Assembly (NCBI RefSeq): GCF_036350515.1 | Contig: NZ_JAZDUE010000012.1 | Coordinates: 1 to 64,000 of the forward strand | Reading direction: 5' to 3' | Length of the DNA: 64,000 bases | Source of the DNA: Gordonia prachuapensis | GTDB taxonomy: Bacteria; Actinomycetota; Actinomycetes; Mycobacteriales; Mycobacteriaceae | In this document: one piece after another, positions 1-9,355 of the stretch | Layout: every line of letters starts with the position of its first letter | How positions within the stretch are numbered: the stretch's first letter is position 1 | Translations under genes and position numbers: made by a program | The notes under the pieces: model-generated | The model's database searches: none | What the model saw: only the letters and a program-made list of their open reading frames with translations | Told to the model about the DNA's origin: nothing

Positions 1-18
1 CCCCCCCCCCCCCCCCCC
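1..18. repeat. homopolymer run of 18 C at window edge
   Basis: The first 18 bases are all C. The run lies 36 bp beyond the stop codon of the leftmost gene, in non-coding DNA. It could be a real poly-C tract or a contig-end artefact; the window alone cannot decide. Confidence 0.6.
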
Positions 19-54
19 GACCCGTTGATCACCGTTGCGCTGGATTCCGTTGCG

Positions 55-1311
55 CTAGATGGCGCCCGGAATCAGTCGGAGCACGTCCGGGTTCGGGGTG
101 ATGTAGCCACCGCCAACCGGTTCGGTGGTGCGGTCACCGGTCACCTCGAACAGCAACATCTCGGTGGTGCAGTTCGGCGTCGTCGGCTTGTTGCAGGTGA
201 GCTGCGGGCCAAGGAAGCTCTGGAAGTCCGTGAGCCCCTTCAGTCCTGCCAGGACGTTAGGTCCGGTGAAATCGGTGACGTTGGCCGTGTTGAGACCGTT
301 CACGAAGTCGACCAGCGTGGCGAAGGTGCCGTAGGCGTAGAAGCCGCCGGTTCCCTCGGTGTCCTCGACATAACCCTCGGCGACCTCCAGGTTGGATTTC
401 GCGGGCTCCGGAGCGGACTCCATCGACGGCGGCTGCCAGATCGGCGAGTAGGTCTGCGCGCCGACCGCGTCGGCACCCATGGTGTCGATGAACTCGGTGC
501 ACGCGGCCATGAACATGGTGCCCTGATATCCCACCGACCGCAGCGACTGCGCCAACTGGGTGCAGGTGTTGTCGTTGGGTGAGGTCATCAGACCGGCAGC
601 GGCCGGGTCACCGTCGGAGAGCGTGGTCGCCAAGGCGGTGAAGTTGGGTCCCGCCGGCGGATAGTAGATGCCGTTGACGTCGATGCCCAGCTGCTGACCA
701 AGCGGCACCATCAAGGTGTCGAAGACCTGGTGTGCCTGCGGGAGGTCGGCGTTCGCAAGGGTCAGCGACGTCTTGTCCGCCTCACGCAGCGACTGCATGA
801 AGCCGACCAGGAATGCGGCGGCAGGAGGTCCGAAGTAGACGCGGTTGTCCGCGGCTGCACCGGTGGCCGTGTTGAACGGGATCTGACCGACCATCGGGAT
901 TCCGGCGGAGGTCAGGATCGGGACGGCCGCCTGCGACTCCGAGTTGTACCCGTCGATCGCCGCCACGACGCCCGCCTGGACGAACTGGTTCGCACACGAG
1001 ATCGTCGATTCCGGCGCGGTCTGGTCGATGCCGCAGTCGATGATCTCGAGGGGGCGGCCGGCGATTCCGCCGATCTGGTTGTTGATGTACTCGAGTGCGG
1101 CTTCCTTGCCGGTGGTGACGCCGGGCTGGGTGCCGGGTCCCTGCGACGGATTGAAGAGTCCGACCCTGATCGGCTCGCCGCTGGCCGCGACGCCGCTCTC
1201 GTCTGCGGCACCACCCCCGTTGTCGCCACTGTCCTCGGTACACGAGACGAGGGCGAACGCACATGCCGCGGCCACGGCGGCCGCGAACACGCGACCAGTT
1301 CTCCTACGCAT
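55..1311 (-). CDS. ABC transporter substrate-binding lipoprotein, branched-chain amino acid (LivJ/HAAT) type
   Basis: The 418-residue protein starts with a lipoprotein signal: basic MRRR, a hydrophobic stretch and the lipobox LVSC with Cys24. It continues as a type-1 periplasmic binding fold (IRVGLFNPSQGPGTQPG, then AALEYINNQIGGIAG). Such proteins sit on the outer face of the membrane and deliver branched-chain amino acids, amides or related ligands to a Liv-type permease. The ATG at 1311 was chosen because an AAAGG-type ribosome-binding site lies about 9 bases upstream and the signal peptide begins there; the open frame runs about 70 codons further upstream with no signal character. No permease or ATPase gene is in the window; they would lie beyond the left edge or elsewhere. 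The ligand is not predictable. Confidence 0.88.
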   Translation of the reverse strand: MRRRTGRVFAAAVAAACAFALVSCTEDSGDNGGGAADESGVAASGEPIRVGLFNPSQGPGTQPGVTTGKEAALEYINNQIGGIAGRPLEIIDCGIDQTAPESTISCANQFVQAGVVAAIDGYNSESQAAVPILTSAGIPMVGQIPFNTATGAAADNRVYFGPPAAAFLVGFMQSLREADKTSLTLANADLPQAHQVFDTLMVPLGQQLGIDVNGIYYPPAGPNFTALATTLSDGDPAAAGLMTSPNDNTCTQLAQSLRSVGYQGTMFMAACTEFIDTMGADAVGAQTYSPIWQPPSMESAPEPAKSNLEVAEGYVEDTEGTGGFYAYGTFATLVDFVNGLNTANVTDFTGPNVLAGLKGLTDFQSFLGPQLTCNKPTTPNCTTEMLLFEVTGDRTTEPVGGGYITPNPDVLRLIPGAI

Positions 1312-1619
1312 ACTCACATGCCTTTCCCGCCGGTTCCGGGCACGACTGTTCGACCCGGGAGGGCTTCGAGTTTTCAGAGTTGAGCGCCGGACCGCCGGCG
1401 GCGGTTCGGGGGCCCGATCGACAGATTGTGATCTGAACCACTCGCAACGTAGCTGCTGCCTTACAGCCGTGTCAAGCTGTTCTGGGAACCCAAATGTTCT
1501 GTCCCCGAATGTCACCCGCACCGCAACGTGGGTCAGATGTCCAGAAAGTCACGCGTTCATCAGACACGTGACAACGCCTATCGTCACATTTCGGACATCG
1601 AGATAACGGCTGGTGCGGC
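1312..1619. other. intergenic region with short palindromes
   Basis: This 308-bp gap lies upstream of the binding-protein gene and downstream of the MFS gene. No convincing ORF is seen. It holds a small palindrome CAGAT-N4-ATCTG (1422-1435) and a GTCACG-N13-CGTGAC pair (1548-1572), either of which could be a regulator site. The binding-protein promoter should lie here, but I cannot place it confidently. Confidence 0.4.
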
Positions 1620-3227
1620 TCAGTCGGTGAGCCGTTGCTGCGACGCGTAGCGGGCCATCGCCTCACGCTCTTTCGCGCGGTTCGGATACCCGAACGCCAC
1701 GATGACCGCGCCGAGGACGACCACGATGATCGCAGCACCGTATGCGCGGGAATCTCCGTCCACGAACGCATTTCGGGCGGCGTCCATGATCTGCTCGGCG
1801 TACTGCGGGTAGCGGGAGGCCAATACCTCGGCGCTCGAGAACGACTTGGTGAGCGCGGCCTCGGTCTGCGCGGTGACCTGGTCGGCCTCCGGCGAGGACG
1901 CGATGGAATCCGACAGCGCGCTCGCATAGCCGGCGGTGAGGATGGCGCCGAGAAGTGACTGCATGATGGCCCCACCGAGATCCCGCTGCAGATCCGACAT
2001 GCTCGACGCCATCCCGGCACGCTGCACCGGAACCGAACCGGTGAGGGAATGGGACGCAGGGGTACCGGCGAAACCCACACCGATGCCGATCAGCAGGTAC
2101 GCGCCGATGACCGCCCAGACAGATGCCCCTTCGTCCCACGTGAGGAATGCGACCAGGAGTCCGGCGACGATGAAGACATAGCCGACGAGCAAGGTGAATC
2201 GCGAGCCCATGGACTCCACCAGCTTCGCCGATTGCGGAGCCACCACCACCATCGCGCCGGCGGCGGGGATGATCATCGCCCCCGCCTCCAGCGTCGAGTA
2301 ACCCAGCACGTTCTGCAGGAACTGCTGCCCGATGAACATGGCGCCCATGAGTGTGCCGAACACGATGATGCCGCCGACCGCGGCGACCCAGAACGTTCTT
2401 CGGCGCGCGATGCGCAGGTCGAACAGCGGCACCCGGACGCGCAGCTGACGTATGACGAATGCGACGGCCGCGACCAACGCGATCGCGGTGAGGACGAGGA
2501 CGGCCGTCACCATGTTCCCGAGCGGCGCGAAGTTGAGCGCGAGCACCGTGGCGCCCACCAGGACGATCGACAGGATGCCGCCGATGTTGTCCGGGGTGGC
2601 GGCAGCGTCGCCGTCGTCGGCGGGCACCACGAACCACGCACCGACGAGCGCGACCACGGCGAGCGGCAGGGTCACCAGGAACACCGAGTTCCAGTCGAAC
2701 ACCTCCAGCAGCCCGCCCGACAGCACCGGTCCGGACGCCGAGATCGCGGCTCCGAACGCCGACCACGCCGCGATCGCCTTGGTGCGCCTGGCACCTGACC
2801 AGAGAGCGGTGATCACGGCCAGCGTCGTCGGGTAGGCGAGGCCCGCCGAGATACCTCCGACGACGCGGGCACCGAACAACACCTCGAAATTCGGTGCGAG
2901 ACCGGCCACCAGCGACGCCGGTATCGACAGTGTCATGCCGTACACCAGCATTCGTTTGCGTCCGTAACGATCTCCGAGGGCGCCGAAGTAGAGCACCGAC
3001 GCCGCCAGGCCGAGCGAGTAGCCGACCGCGATCAGATTCAGCTGTGTCGAACTCGCATCGAGCGCCTCACCGATGTCGGGTAGGGCCACATTGGCAACGG
3101 CGAGATTGATGTTCGCGACACCGGCCACGAGGATCAGCGCGGCCAGAACGATGGGGGCGCGCAGCGGCGCCACACCGTCCTCGGTCCGCGAACCCGTGGC
3201 CACCACGCATCGAGCGTAGGCCGACAT
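1620..3227 (-). CDS. MFS transporter, DHA2 (EmrB/QacA-like) family
   Basis: At 535 residues and with roughly 14 hydrophobic segments this fits the DHA2 drug:H+ antiporter class. Family signatures include NLAVANVALPDIGEAL (about 41-56) in the first helix and the motif A loop GALGDRYGRKR (82-92). The long, partly polar stretch near residues 445-500 is an extracytoplasmic loop before the last helix. It should act in the inner membrane as a proton-coupled exporter; the substrate is unknown. The start is uncertain: ATG at 3227 gives the full frame, but GTG codons at residues 8-9 would also precede the first helix. It is divergent from the DUF389 gene to the right and has no adjacent regulator. Confidence 0.88.
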   Translation of the reverse strand: MSAYARCVVATGSRTEDGVAPLRAPIVLAALILVAGVANINLAVANVALPDIGEALDASSTQLNLIAVGYSLGLAASVLYFGALGDRYGRKRMLVYGMTLSIPASLVAGLAPNFEVLFGARVVGGISAGLAYPTTLAVITALWSGARRTKAIAAWSAFGAAISASGPVLSGGLLEVFDWNSVFLVTLPLAVVALVGAWFVVPADDGDAAATPDNIGGILSIVLVGATVLALNFAPLGNMVTAVLVLTAIALVAAVAFVIRQLRVRVPLFDLRIARRRTFWVAAVGGIIVFGTLMGAMFIGQQFLQNVLGYSTLEAGAMIIPAAGAMVVVAPQSAKLVESMGSRFTLLVGYVFIVAGLLVAFLTWDEGASVWAVIGAYLLIGIGVGFAGTPASHSLTGSVPVQRAGMASSMSDLQRDLGGAIMQSLLGAILTAGYASALSDSIASSPEADQVTAQTEAALTKSFSSAEVLASRYPQYAEQIMDAARNAFVDGDSRAYGAAIIVVVLGAVIVAFGYPNRAKEREAMARYASQQRLTD

Positions 3228-3355
3228 CCGAGGGCGGGTATCTCACGTGCGGGAATTCGTGCTGCGAGAGTCACATTCGGGCCACTTTCGGGCGCGCGGT
3301 CGGCTTTGCTCCCGGGCGTCTGCCTAAGATCACCGACGAAGGCACACCGACCACG

Positions 3356-4384
3356 GTGGTGTGGCACGAACAGAAAGGCGCCGCCGCGGTGCTCAACCTC
3401 ATCCCCGACTCGCAACGACGCACACTCGACGAGCTCCGCGAACGACTCGACTTCGACGCGGGTGAGAGGTCGTCGAAGCGTTCGGCCTTCTGGATCATGC
3501 TCACGCTCTCCGGCATCATCGCCGTCTCGGGTGTGCTCGCCGACAGCACGGCGACCGTGATCGGGGCGATGATCGTCGCGCCGCTGTCCACACCGATCCT
3601 CGGAATCGGCCTCGGGATCGTCACGGCCCGGGCCCGGCTGGTGTTGTCGAGTTTCACCTACGTGCTGAGCGGCCTCGTCCTGGTCACGTTCTTCGGGTGG
3701 CTGTTCGCCCAGTTGATGCCCGATCCGATCAGCGTGCTCTCCAACTCTCAGGTTCTGGGACGGACCTCGCCGACACTGGTCGACCTGTTCGCGGCGATAG
3801 CCACCGGATTCGCGGGCGCCATCGCCATCACACGACGAGACGTCGGGGACGTGCTGCCCGGTGTGGCGATCGCGATCTCGCTGGTGCCGCCGCTGGGTGT
3901 CGTCGGAGTCTGCCTGGGGACCGGCTCCCCGTCGCTGGCGCTCGGCGCATTCGTCCTGTTCGCGTCGAACGTCATCGCGATGATCATCACCAGCATCGTC
4001 GTGTTCACGACGGCGGGCTATGGGCGCGAGGCCGTCACGGAGGCCACCCACGAAGGGCAGGCCGCGCCGCGGCGCGGACGGGTGTACGTGATCCTGACGG
4101 CCGCGCTGATCGTGGTGGCCGTGCCGATGATCATCAACTCGCTGTCCTCGTTGTGGTCGAGTCAGATCGCCGCCGCCGCCGACAGCTGGCTCACGGACGC
4201 CGGCGACACCGGCGGCGAGGTCACCGACGTGTCGTGGAGTGGCAGCACGGTCACGGTCAGTGTGCTCGCGCCGCAGGAACTCCCGCCGATCGACGACCTG
4301 CAGACGACCGTCGACGACCTCGTGCCGTGGGACCCCGAGGTCGTGGTGGTGCACACAGTGGGTGGTCGGCAGGGCGGGGACTGA
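3356..4384 (+). CDS. DUF389 / TIGR00341-type membrane protein
   Basis: The 342-residue protein has a short soluble N-terminus (LNLIPDSQRRTLDELRERLDF) followed by hydrophobic helices carrying the DUF389 hallmark DSTATVIGAMIVAPLSTPILGIG (about residues 63-85) and a later ISLVPPLGVVGVCLG repeat of the same type. The C-terminal 70 or so residues form a small soluble domain. The function of DUF389 proteins is not established, so none is assigned. Two adjacent GTG codons (3356 and 3359) are possible starts, with a GAAGG about 13 bases upstream. The gene converges on the GAP-family gene with an 18-bp gap. Confidence 0.82.
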   Translation: MVWHEQKGAAAVLNLIPDSQRRTLDELRERLDFDAGERSSKRSAFWIMLTLSGIIAVSGVLADSTATVIGAMIVAPLSTPILGIGLGIVTARARLVLSSFTYVLSGLVLVTFFGWLFAQLMPDPISVLSNSQVLGRTSPTLVDLFAAIATGFAGAIAITRRDVGDVLPGVAIAISLVPPLGVVGVCLGTGSPSLALGAFVLFASNVIAMIITSIVVFTTAGYGREAVTEATHEGQAAPRRGRVYVILTAALIVVAVPMIINSLSSLWSSQIAAAADSWLTDAGDTGGEVTDVSWSGSTVTVSVLAPQELPPIDDLQTTVDDLVPWDPEVVVVHTVGGRQGGD

Positions 4385-4402
4385 CGCCCCGACGCGGGGG
4401 GA

Positions 4403-5056
4403 CTAGCTGATCCCGGAGATACCTTTGCCGATCAACACGAATCCGATCACCAGGATCAGCACCGCCATGACCGTCGAGTTGTTCGCTTCGAGCCAGACCT
4501 TGAGGCGATCCAATGGCTCACGTAGTCGTTGCGCCGCAACCTGGTATGCGATCACCGGGACCGCCACGGTGGTCGCCGCCAGCACGGTGAACACGATCAC
4601 CGCGACGGTGTCGGAGCCCGCCGACAGGCCGGCCGCCGCGATCGTGACGCCCGCGGCGATGCACATCATCAGGTTCTTGGGATTGATCGCCGACAACGCG
4701 AAACCCAAGCCGAGGGCGGCCGGCACCTTCATGTCGTCGATGGCGGCCATCCACTTCGGTGTCGCGTGATCGCCTGTTCGCGACCGCCATTGCCGCAGTC
4801 CGACGCTGAGCAGCACGACACCGAGGACCAGCTTGATCCAGCCACCCGCAGTCGATGTCGAGTCGCCGAAGGCCCCGCCCACCAGAACGAAAACCGTTGT
4901 GGCGACAGCGATTCCGGCAATCCATCCGATCATGAACCCGATACTCGTGGTGCGCGCGTGGCGACCGAGCAACATGAGGATCGCGCCGATGATCGGGATC
5001 GGCGATATCGCGACACCGACGGCCAACGGGAGCAGATCACCGATTACCGAACCCAT
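4403..5056 (-). CDS. GAP family (SfLAP, PF11139-like) membrane protein
   Basis: The 217-residue protein has about six hydrophobic helices and opens with GDLLPLAVGVAISPIPIIGAILML, typical of the actinobacterial GAP/sulfolipid-1-addressing protein family. Family members are linked to transport of cell-envelope lipids in mycobacteria; whether that holds here is unknown. The ATG at 5056 was preferred over the longer frame to 5113 because GAAGGGA lies 6 bases upstream and the first helix follows directly. It is divergent from the DUF1254 gene. Confidence 0.82.
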   Translation of the reverse strand: MGSVIGDLLPLAVGVAISPIPIIGAILMLLGRHARTTSIGFMIGWIAGIAVATTVFVLVGGAFGDSTSTAGGWIKLVLGVVLLSVGLRQWRSRTGDHATPKWMAAIDDMKVPAALGLGFALSAINPKNLMMCIAAGVTIAAAGLSAGSDTVAVIVFTVLAATTVAVPVIAYQVAAQRLREPLDRLKVWLEANNSTVMAVLILVIGFVLIGKGISGIS

Positions 5057-5182
5057 GTCAATCCCTTCACACGAGGACATCGCCGGTAAGCAACGTACCC
5101 GAACGCGAGCCACCCGAAGCAGAACTCACCGTCACGGCACTAGGCTTGTCCACGGCACCGACGCCGATGACAGGGAGAAACG

Positions 5183-6133
5183 ATGACCACCACCGTGACG
5201 CCCGAGAGCTATATCCGCGCGGAGGTGGACGGCCGGTTCGCCGTCTTCCAGCAACGCGCCGGCGGGAAAGTCAACGAGTTCTATCTGATCGCGCGACCGG
5301 TCCCGACCGACGAGCAGCCGGTGGTGCGGATGAATCGCGACACGCTGTATGGCGGCGGCGTGATCGACACCGCTGAGGGGGCAAGAGTTTACGTCCCCGA
5401 GGTCACCGACGGCCGCTACATCTCGCTCATGGTGATCGACAACGACCACTACACCGTCGACATCTTCCACGAACCGGGCTGGCACGAGATCACCTCCCCC
5501 ACCCGATACTGCGTCGCGGTGCCGCGAGTCGAACTCCACGACATGCACGACGAGGACGAGATCGCCCACGTGGTCGGCATCTTGCACCAGTTCGAGATCG
5601 ACGCGAAGAGCGCCGAGACCTTCGTCCCAGCCGACTGGGACTACGCCTCGATGTTCGCCTTGCGAGCACAATACGAGGAGGAATTCCGCACGTTCACGCA
5701 GTACCCGACCGGTTGGATGGGTCGCCGAGGTGAGACCGATGACGCGACCCGCCATCTCGCCGTCGCCGGCGCGTGGGGACTGTTTCCCGAACACGAGGCC
5801 GTGTACATCAATTACGCCGGGCCACGTGATGCGACCAAGGCGTATTCCGCGACCTACACGGTGCCACCGTGTGACGCGTTCTGGTCGATCGCCGTCTACG
5901 GCAACGACGCGTTCTTCCACTCGGACAACGCCACCCTCAGTCCCGCCACCACGCAGTACAACGACGACGGCACGTTCACCGTCTACTTCGGCTCCGCCGA
6001 TGTCGTCGGCGACAAGCCCAACCGGCTCGACATCACCGACGGGTGGAACTTCCTCTTCCGCGTCTACAAGCCGGGTGACAGCGTGCTCGCCCGCGAGTAC
6101 ACGCTGCCCGACGTCGTCGAAGTGAGCGAGTGA
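5183..6133 (+). CDS. DUF1254/DUF1214-family protein
   Basis: The 316-residue protein has no signal peptide or membrane segment. The N-terminal half (VRMNRDTLYGGGVIDTAEGARVYVPEV) matches the DUF1254 pattern, and the C-terminal part (YINYAGPRDATKAYSATYTVPPCDAFWSIAVYGNDAFF) matches DUF1214. The biochemical role of the family is not established. ATG 5183 follows a good ribosome-binding site (GGGAGAAACG). It is a stand-alone gene, followed 68 bp later by the SulP permease on the same strand. Confidence 0.85.
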   Translation: MTTTVTPESYIRAEVDGRFAVFQQRAGGKVNEFYLIARPVPTDEQPVVRMNRDTLYGGGVIDTAEGARVYVPEVTDGRYISLMVIDNDHYTVDIFHEPGWHEITSPTRYCVAVPRVELHDMHDEDEIAHVVGILHQFEIDAKSAETFVPADWDYASMFALRAQYEEEFRTFTQYPTGWMGRRGETDDATRHLAVAGAWGLFPEHEAVYINYAGPRDATKAYSATYTVPPCDAFWSIAVYGNDAFFHSDNATLSPATTQYNDDGTFTVYFGSADVVGDKPNRLDITDGWNFLFRVYKPGDSVLAREYTLPDVVEVSE

Positions 6134-6201
6134 ATGAGCCGGGCCTCGCAGGCGACATCGCCGGACCGCCGATGATCGGCACCACGTTCTAGGATTCTCC
6201 C

Positions 6202-7896
6202 GTGGCTGTCCTGACCGATCGGCTCAAGCGTCCACGCCTCCGTCTCGGTCGGCCACGCCCGGCCGACGCGGTCTCGGGTCTTGTCACCGCGCTGTTCTCC
6301 ATCCCGGAAGGCATGGCTTACGCCAGCATCGGCGGATTCAATCCCGTCAACGGCCTGTATTCCGGCATGGTGTCGACCTTGATCGGTTCGGTGTTCTCAC
6401 GCACCGTCCTGATGGTGACGACGCTGACCAGCGCGATCGCGTTGTCGTCGAAGAGCGTGCTGGAAGCTGCCGACCTCGACCCCACCGACGTCGGCAACAT
6501 CGCGATGCTGACCATCGCCGTGGGCGCGGTGATGCTGTTGTTCGGCCTGCTGAAGGTCGGCGCGATCATGGACTTCGTCTCCAGCGCGGTGATGACCGGC
6601 TTCACCCTCGGCATCGCGGTCCAGATCGTAAGCGGCGTCCTCAAGGATGTGACCGGGTACAACCCGACTTCGCACAACACGCTGGTCAAGTTCGTCGACG
6701 CAGCCGCCCATATCTCCCAGTGGTCTGTCGCGGCCGTCACCATCTCGCTGACAACCGTCGCGGTGTGGGCCGTGTTCCGCCTCGTGAAGTCCATCGAGTC
6801 CTACGCGATCCTCATCGCCCTGGTCCTCGTCACCGCGATTTCGGCGATCATCGACCCCGACATCGAGACCGTCGGCGACATCGCCGAGATCCCCAACAGC
6901 CTCCCGCCGGTCACCGTGCCCGACCTGACGAAGCTGCCCGAACTCATGCTGGGCGCGTTCGCCATCGCACTCGTGGCATTGGCGCAGGCCGCGGGTATCT
7001 CGGCGGCCGTCCCGAACCCGGACAAGTCCCGGCCCAGCGCATCCGGCGACTTCGCCGCGCAGGGTGCCGCCAACGTGATCGGCGGATTCTTCGGATCACT
7101 GGCGACAGGCGGTTCCCTCTCGCGCACCGGTGTTGCGGTATCGGCCGGCGCACAGACCCGGTGGGCGGGCATCTTCGCCGGCGCCTGGCTGCTCGTCCTG
7201 GTCCTCGCCGTCGGATCGGTCGCCCAGATCATCCCGATGGCCGTGATCGGCGGCCTGCTCTTCGTGATCGGTTTCGAGCTCATCGCTGGTCGCTGGGACG
7301 ACGTCCTTCTGGTCTGGCGCTCGGCCCCGTTGAGCGCTGTCGCCATGGTGGTGACGTTCGTCGCGACGACCCAGATCCCCTTGCAGAACGCGATCCTGGT
7401 CGGTGCGGCGATCTCGCTCGTCCTCTACTGCGTACAGGCAGCCAGGTCAGCGGAATTGATCAGCCTGGTCAGGACTTCCGAAGGCTGGCACACCGCGGAT
7501 CCACCGGCCGAACTCGTGTCGGATTCGGTGACGGTGCTGCATTACTCGGGGGTGTCACTGTTCGCCGAGGTTCCACGGATCTCGGGCGAGTGGCCGCGAG
7601 TCGCAGAGCGGGCCACCAGATGTGTGCTGATCCTGAGCGTGCGGACACTGCCTGGCGTCCCGTCGGCGACAGTGCAGAAGCTACTCATGCGTCAGGCGGA
7701 CATCCTCCGGGAGAGCGGCGGGCGCTTGATCATTGCCGGGGTCCCACCGGACCTGCGGCAACGGATGCAGCGGGCCGGGCTGCTCGACGACATCGGGGCG
7801 GACAACGTCTTCCTCGCCACCGGCGTGCTCTTCGAGTCACTCGAGAAGGCCTACACGGAGGCCGAGCGCTGGGTCGTCGAACAGAAACAGCGGTGA
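6202..7896 (+). CDS. SulP family anion permease with STAS domain
   Basis: The 564-residue protein begins at GTG 6202. The membrane part (about residues 20-420) carries the SulP signature SIPEGMAYASIGGFNPVNGLYSG, and a C-terminal STAS domain follows (about 440-550). SulP proteins carry sulfate, bicarbonate or dicarboxylates across the inner membrane; the substrate cannot be read here. In the STAS domain the usual Asp-x-Ser loop appears as LPGVPSAT, so the classical acidic residue is missing. No sulfate-assimilation or carbonic anhydrase gene adjoins it, so sulfate specificity is not implied. Confidence 0.9.
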   Translation: MAVLTDRLKRPRLRLGRPRPADAVSGLVTALFSIPEGMAYASIGGFNPVNGLYSGMVSTLIGSVFSRTVLMVTTLTSAIALSSKSVLEAADLDPTDVGNIAMLTIAVGAVMLLFGLLKVGAIMDFVSSAVMTGFTLGIAVQIVSGVLKDVTGYNPTSHNTLVKFVDAAAHISQWSVAAVTISLTTVAVWAVFRLVKSIESYAILIALVLVTAISAIIDPDIETVGDIAEIPNSLPPVTVPDLTKLPELMLGAFAIALVALAQAAGISAAVPNPDKSRPSASGDFAAQGAANVIGGFFGSLATGGSLSRTGVAVSAGAQTRWAGIFAGAWLLVLVLAVGSVAQIIPMAVIGGLLFVIGFELIAGRWDDVLLVWRSAPLSAVAMVVTFVATTQIPLQNAILVGAAISLVLYCVQAARSAELISLVRTSEGWHTADPPAELVSDSVTVLHYSGVSLFAEVPRISGEWPRVAERATRCVLILSVRTLPGVPSATVQKLLMRQADILRESGGRLIIAGVPPDLRQRMQRAGLLDDIGADNVFLATGVLFESLEKAYTEAERWVVEQKQR

Positions 7897-7954
7897 CCAC
7901 GATTCGAGAGCACTCATCCGGCCGTTTCGGTCCGTGTGTGTTTTCGTGTTCCGG

Positions 7955-9352
7955 GTGAGCACCACTCATCTCGGTCAGATCTTCCATGTCGCCGGCAGCC
8001 CGACGGTCTTCGGCGCCGACGACTCGTTGGCGTGGTTCTCCGACGGCGCGCTCGTCGTCGACGACGCGGGCACGGTCGTCTACTGCGGGCCGCGTGAGGG
8101 GCGGCCGGCCGACGATGCAGAGGTGATCGACGACCACGGCGACGCCTTCCTGATCCCCGGTTTCGTCGACACCCATATCCACTTCCCGCAGACGTACTCG
8201 GTCGACGCCTATGGAGGCGGCCAGTTGCTGGAGTGGCTGGACTCGTGCATCTTTCCCGCCGAAGCGCGGCTCGCCGATCCGGCGTTCGCCGAGCAGATCG
8301 CCCGCGACTTCACGGCCCGGCGGATTGCCGCAGGCACCACAGCGGCGATGGTATTCGGGTCAGCGTTCAGTCACGCCCAGGACGCGCTGTTCGCCGAGAC
8401 ACGACGCGTCGGGTTGCGGCTGATCAGTGGCCGGGGCATCCAGACGGTCGGCGGACCGTCGGCGCAGGCGTTGCTCACCTCCGAGCGCGATGCCGTCGAG
8501 CTCACCGCCGCGGAGATCGACCGATGGCACGCAGCGGACACCGGATCGGTGGACACTGCCCTTCTGCACGCCGCGATCGTGCCGCGGTTCTCGTTGTCGG
8601 TGACCACCGACACCCTCGCCGCGCTGGGCGAACTGTACGACGACGTGCGCGATCGAGGGGTGTACGTGCACACCCACCTCAACGAGAACAACCGACCCGG
8701 GACCGGCGAGATCGACATGGTGAAGCGGAGTTTCGAGGTCGCCTCCTATCTCGACACCTACGACGGGAAGTTTCTGCCGGGCGGCCGCGTGGGCGGCAAG
8801 AGCCTGCTGGGTCGGCGCACGGTGATGGCACATGCGGTGCACTGCACCGACGGCGAGCTCACCCGAATGGCCGAGACAGGTACCTCGATCGCGCATTGTC
8901 CAGTGTCGCAATTATTCTTGGGCTCGGGCACCATGCCGTGGCGTCGCACCGTCGAGGCCGGGGTGACCGTCGCCGCCGGCACCGATGTGGGGGCCGGCGA
9001 CGAATGGCTGATCTCGCGCGTCCTGTCCGACGCGTTCAAGGTGCATCTCAGCGAGCCCGGCGATGCGAGTGTGGCGATTCATCCGGCCGAAATGCTGTTC
9101 ACCGGAACGCTTGCCGGCGCCCGAGCGCTCGACATGGAGGAGCGCTTCGGCAACTTCGACGTGGGCAAGGAAGCCGACTTCCTGGTGATCCGGCCCGAGC
9201 GCTGGGCACCGTTGGAAGCGATTCTGGCGCATGGTGTTCGCGCCGACGACGACCGGACAGCCCGCGACCAGACCCTGTTCGCGCTGCTGATGGGTCTGCG
9301 TGAACCCGCCATCGCCGAGGTCTATGTCCGTGGCGCACGTGTCACGGCCTGA
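7955..9352 (+). CDS. guaD: guanine deaminase
   Basis: Guanine deaminase hydrolyses guanine to xanthine and ammonia in the cytosol. The 465-residue amidohydrolase has the metal-binding PGFVDTHIHFPQ (His74/His76), the downstream HTHLNEN and HAVHCTDGEL histidines, and GTDVGAGDEWL with the metal-binding Asp, in the order expected for GuaD. GTG 7955 was chosen because the conserved fold begins at once; an in-frame GTG at 7946 is an alternative and neither has a strong ribosome-binding site. It ends 3 bp from the convergent ATP-grasp gene. No purine transporter adjoins it. Confidence 0.92.
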   Translation: MSTTHLGQIFHVAGSPTVFGADDSLAWFSDGALVVDDAGTVVYCGPREGRPADDAEVIDDHGDAFLIPGFVDTHIHFPQTYSVDAYGGGQLLEWLDSCIFPAEARLADPAFAEQIARDFTARRIAAGTTAAMVFGSAFSHAQDALFAETRRVGLRLISGRGIQTVGGPSAQALLTSERDAVELTAAEIDRWHAADTGSVDTALLHAAIVPRFSLSVTTDTLAALGELYDDVRDRGVYVHTHLNENNRPGTGEIDMVKRSFEVASYLDTYDGKFLPGGRVGGKSLLGRRTVMAHAVHCTDGELTRMAETGTSIAHCPVSQLFLGSGTMPWRRTVEAGVTVAAGTDVGAGDEWLISRVLSDAFKVHLSEPGDASVAIHPAEMLFTGTLAGARALDMEERFGNFDVGKEADFLVIRPERWAPLEAILAHGVRADDDRTARDQTLFALLMGLREPAIAEVYVRGARVTA

Positions 9353-9355
9353 CCC

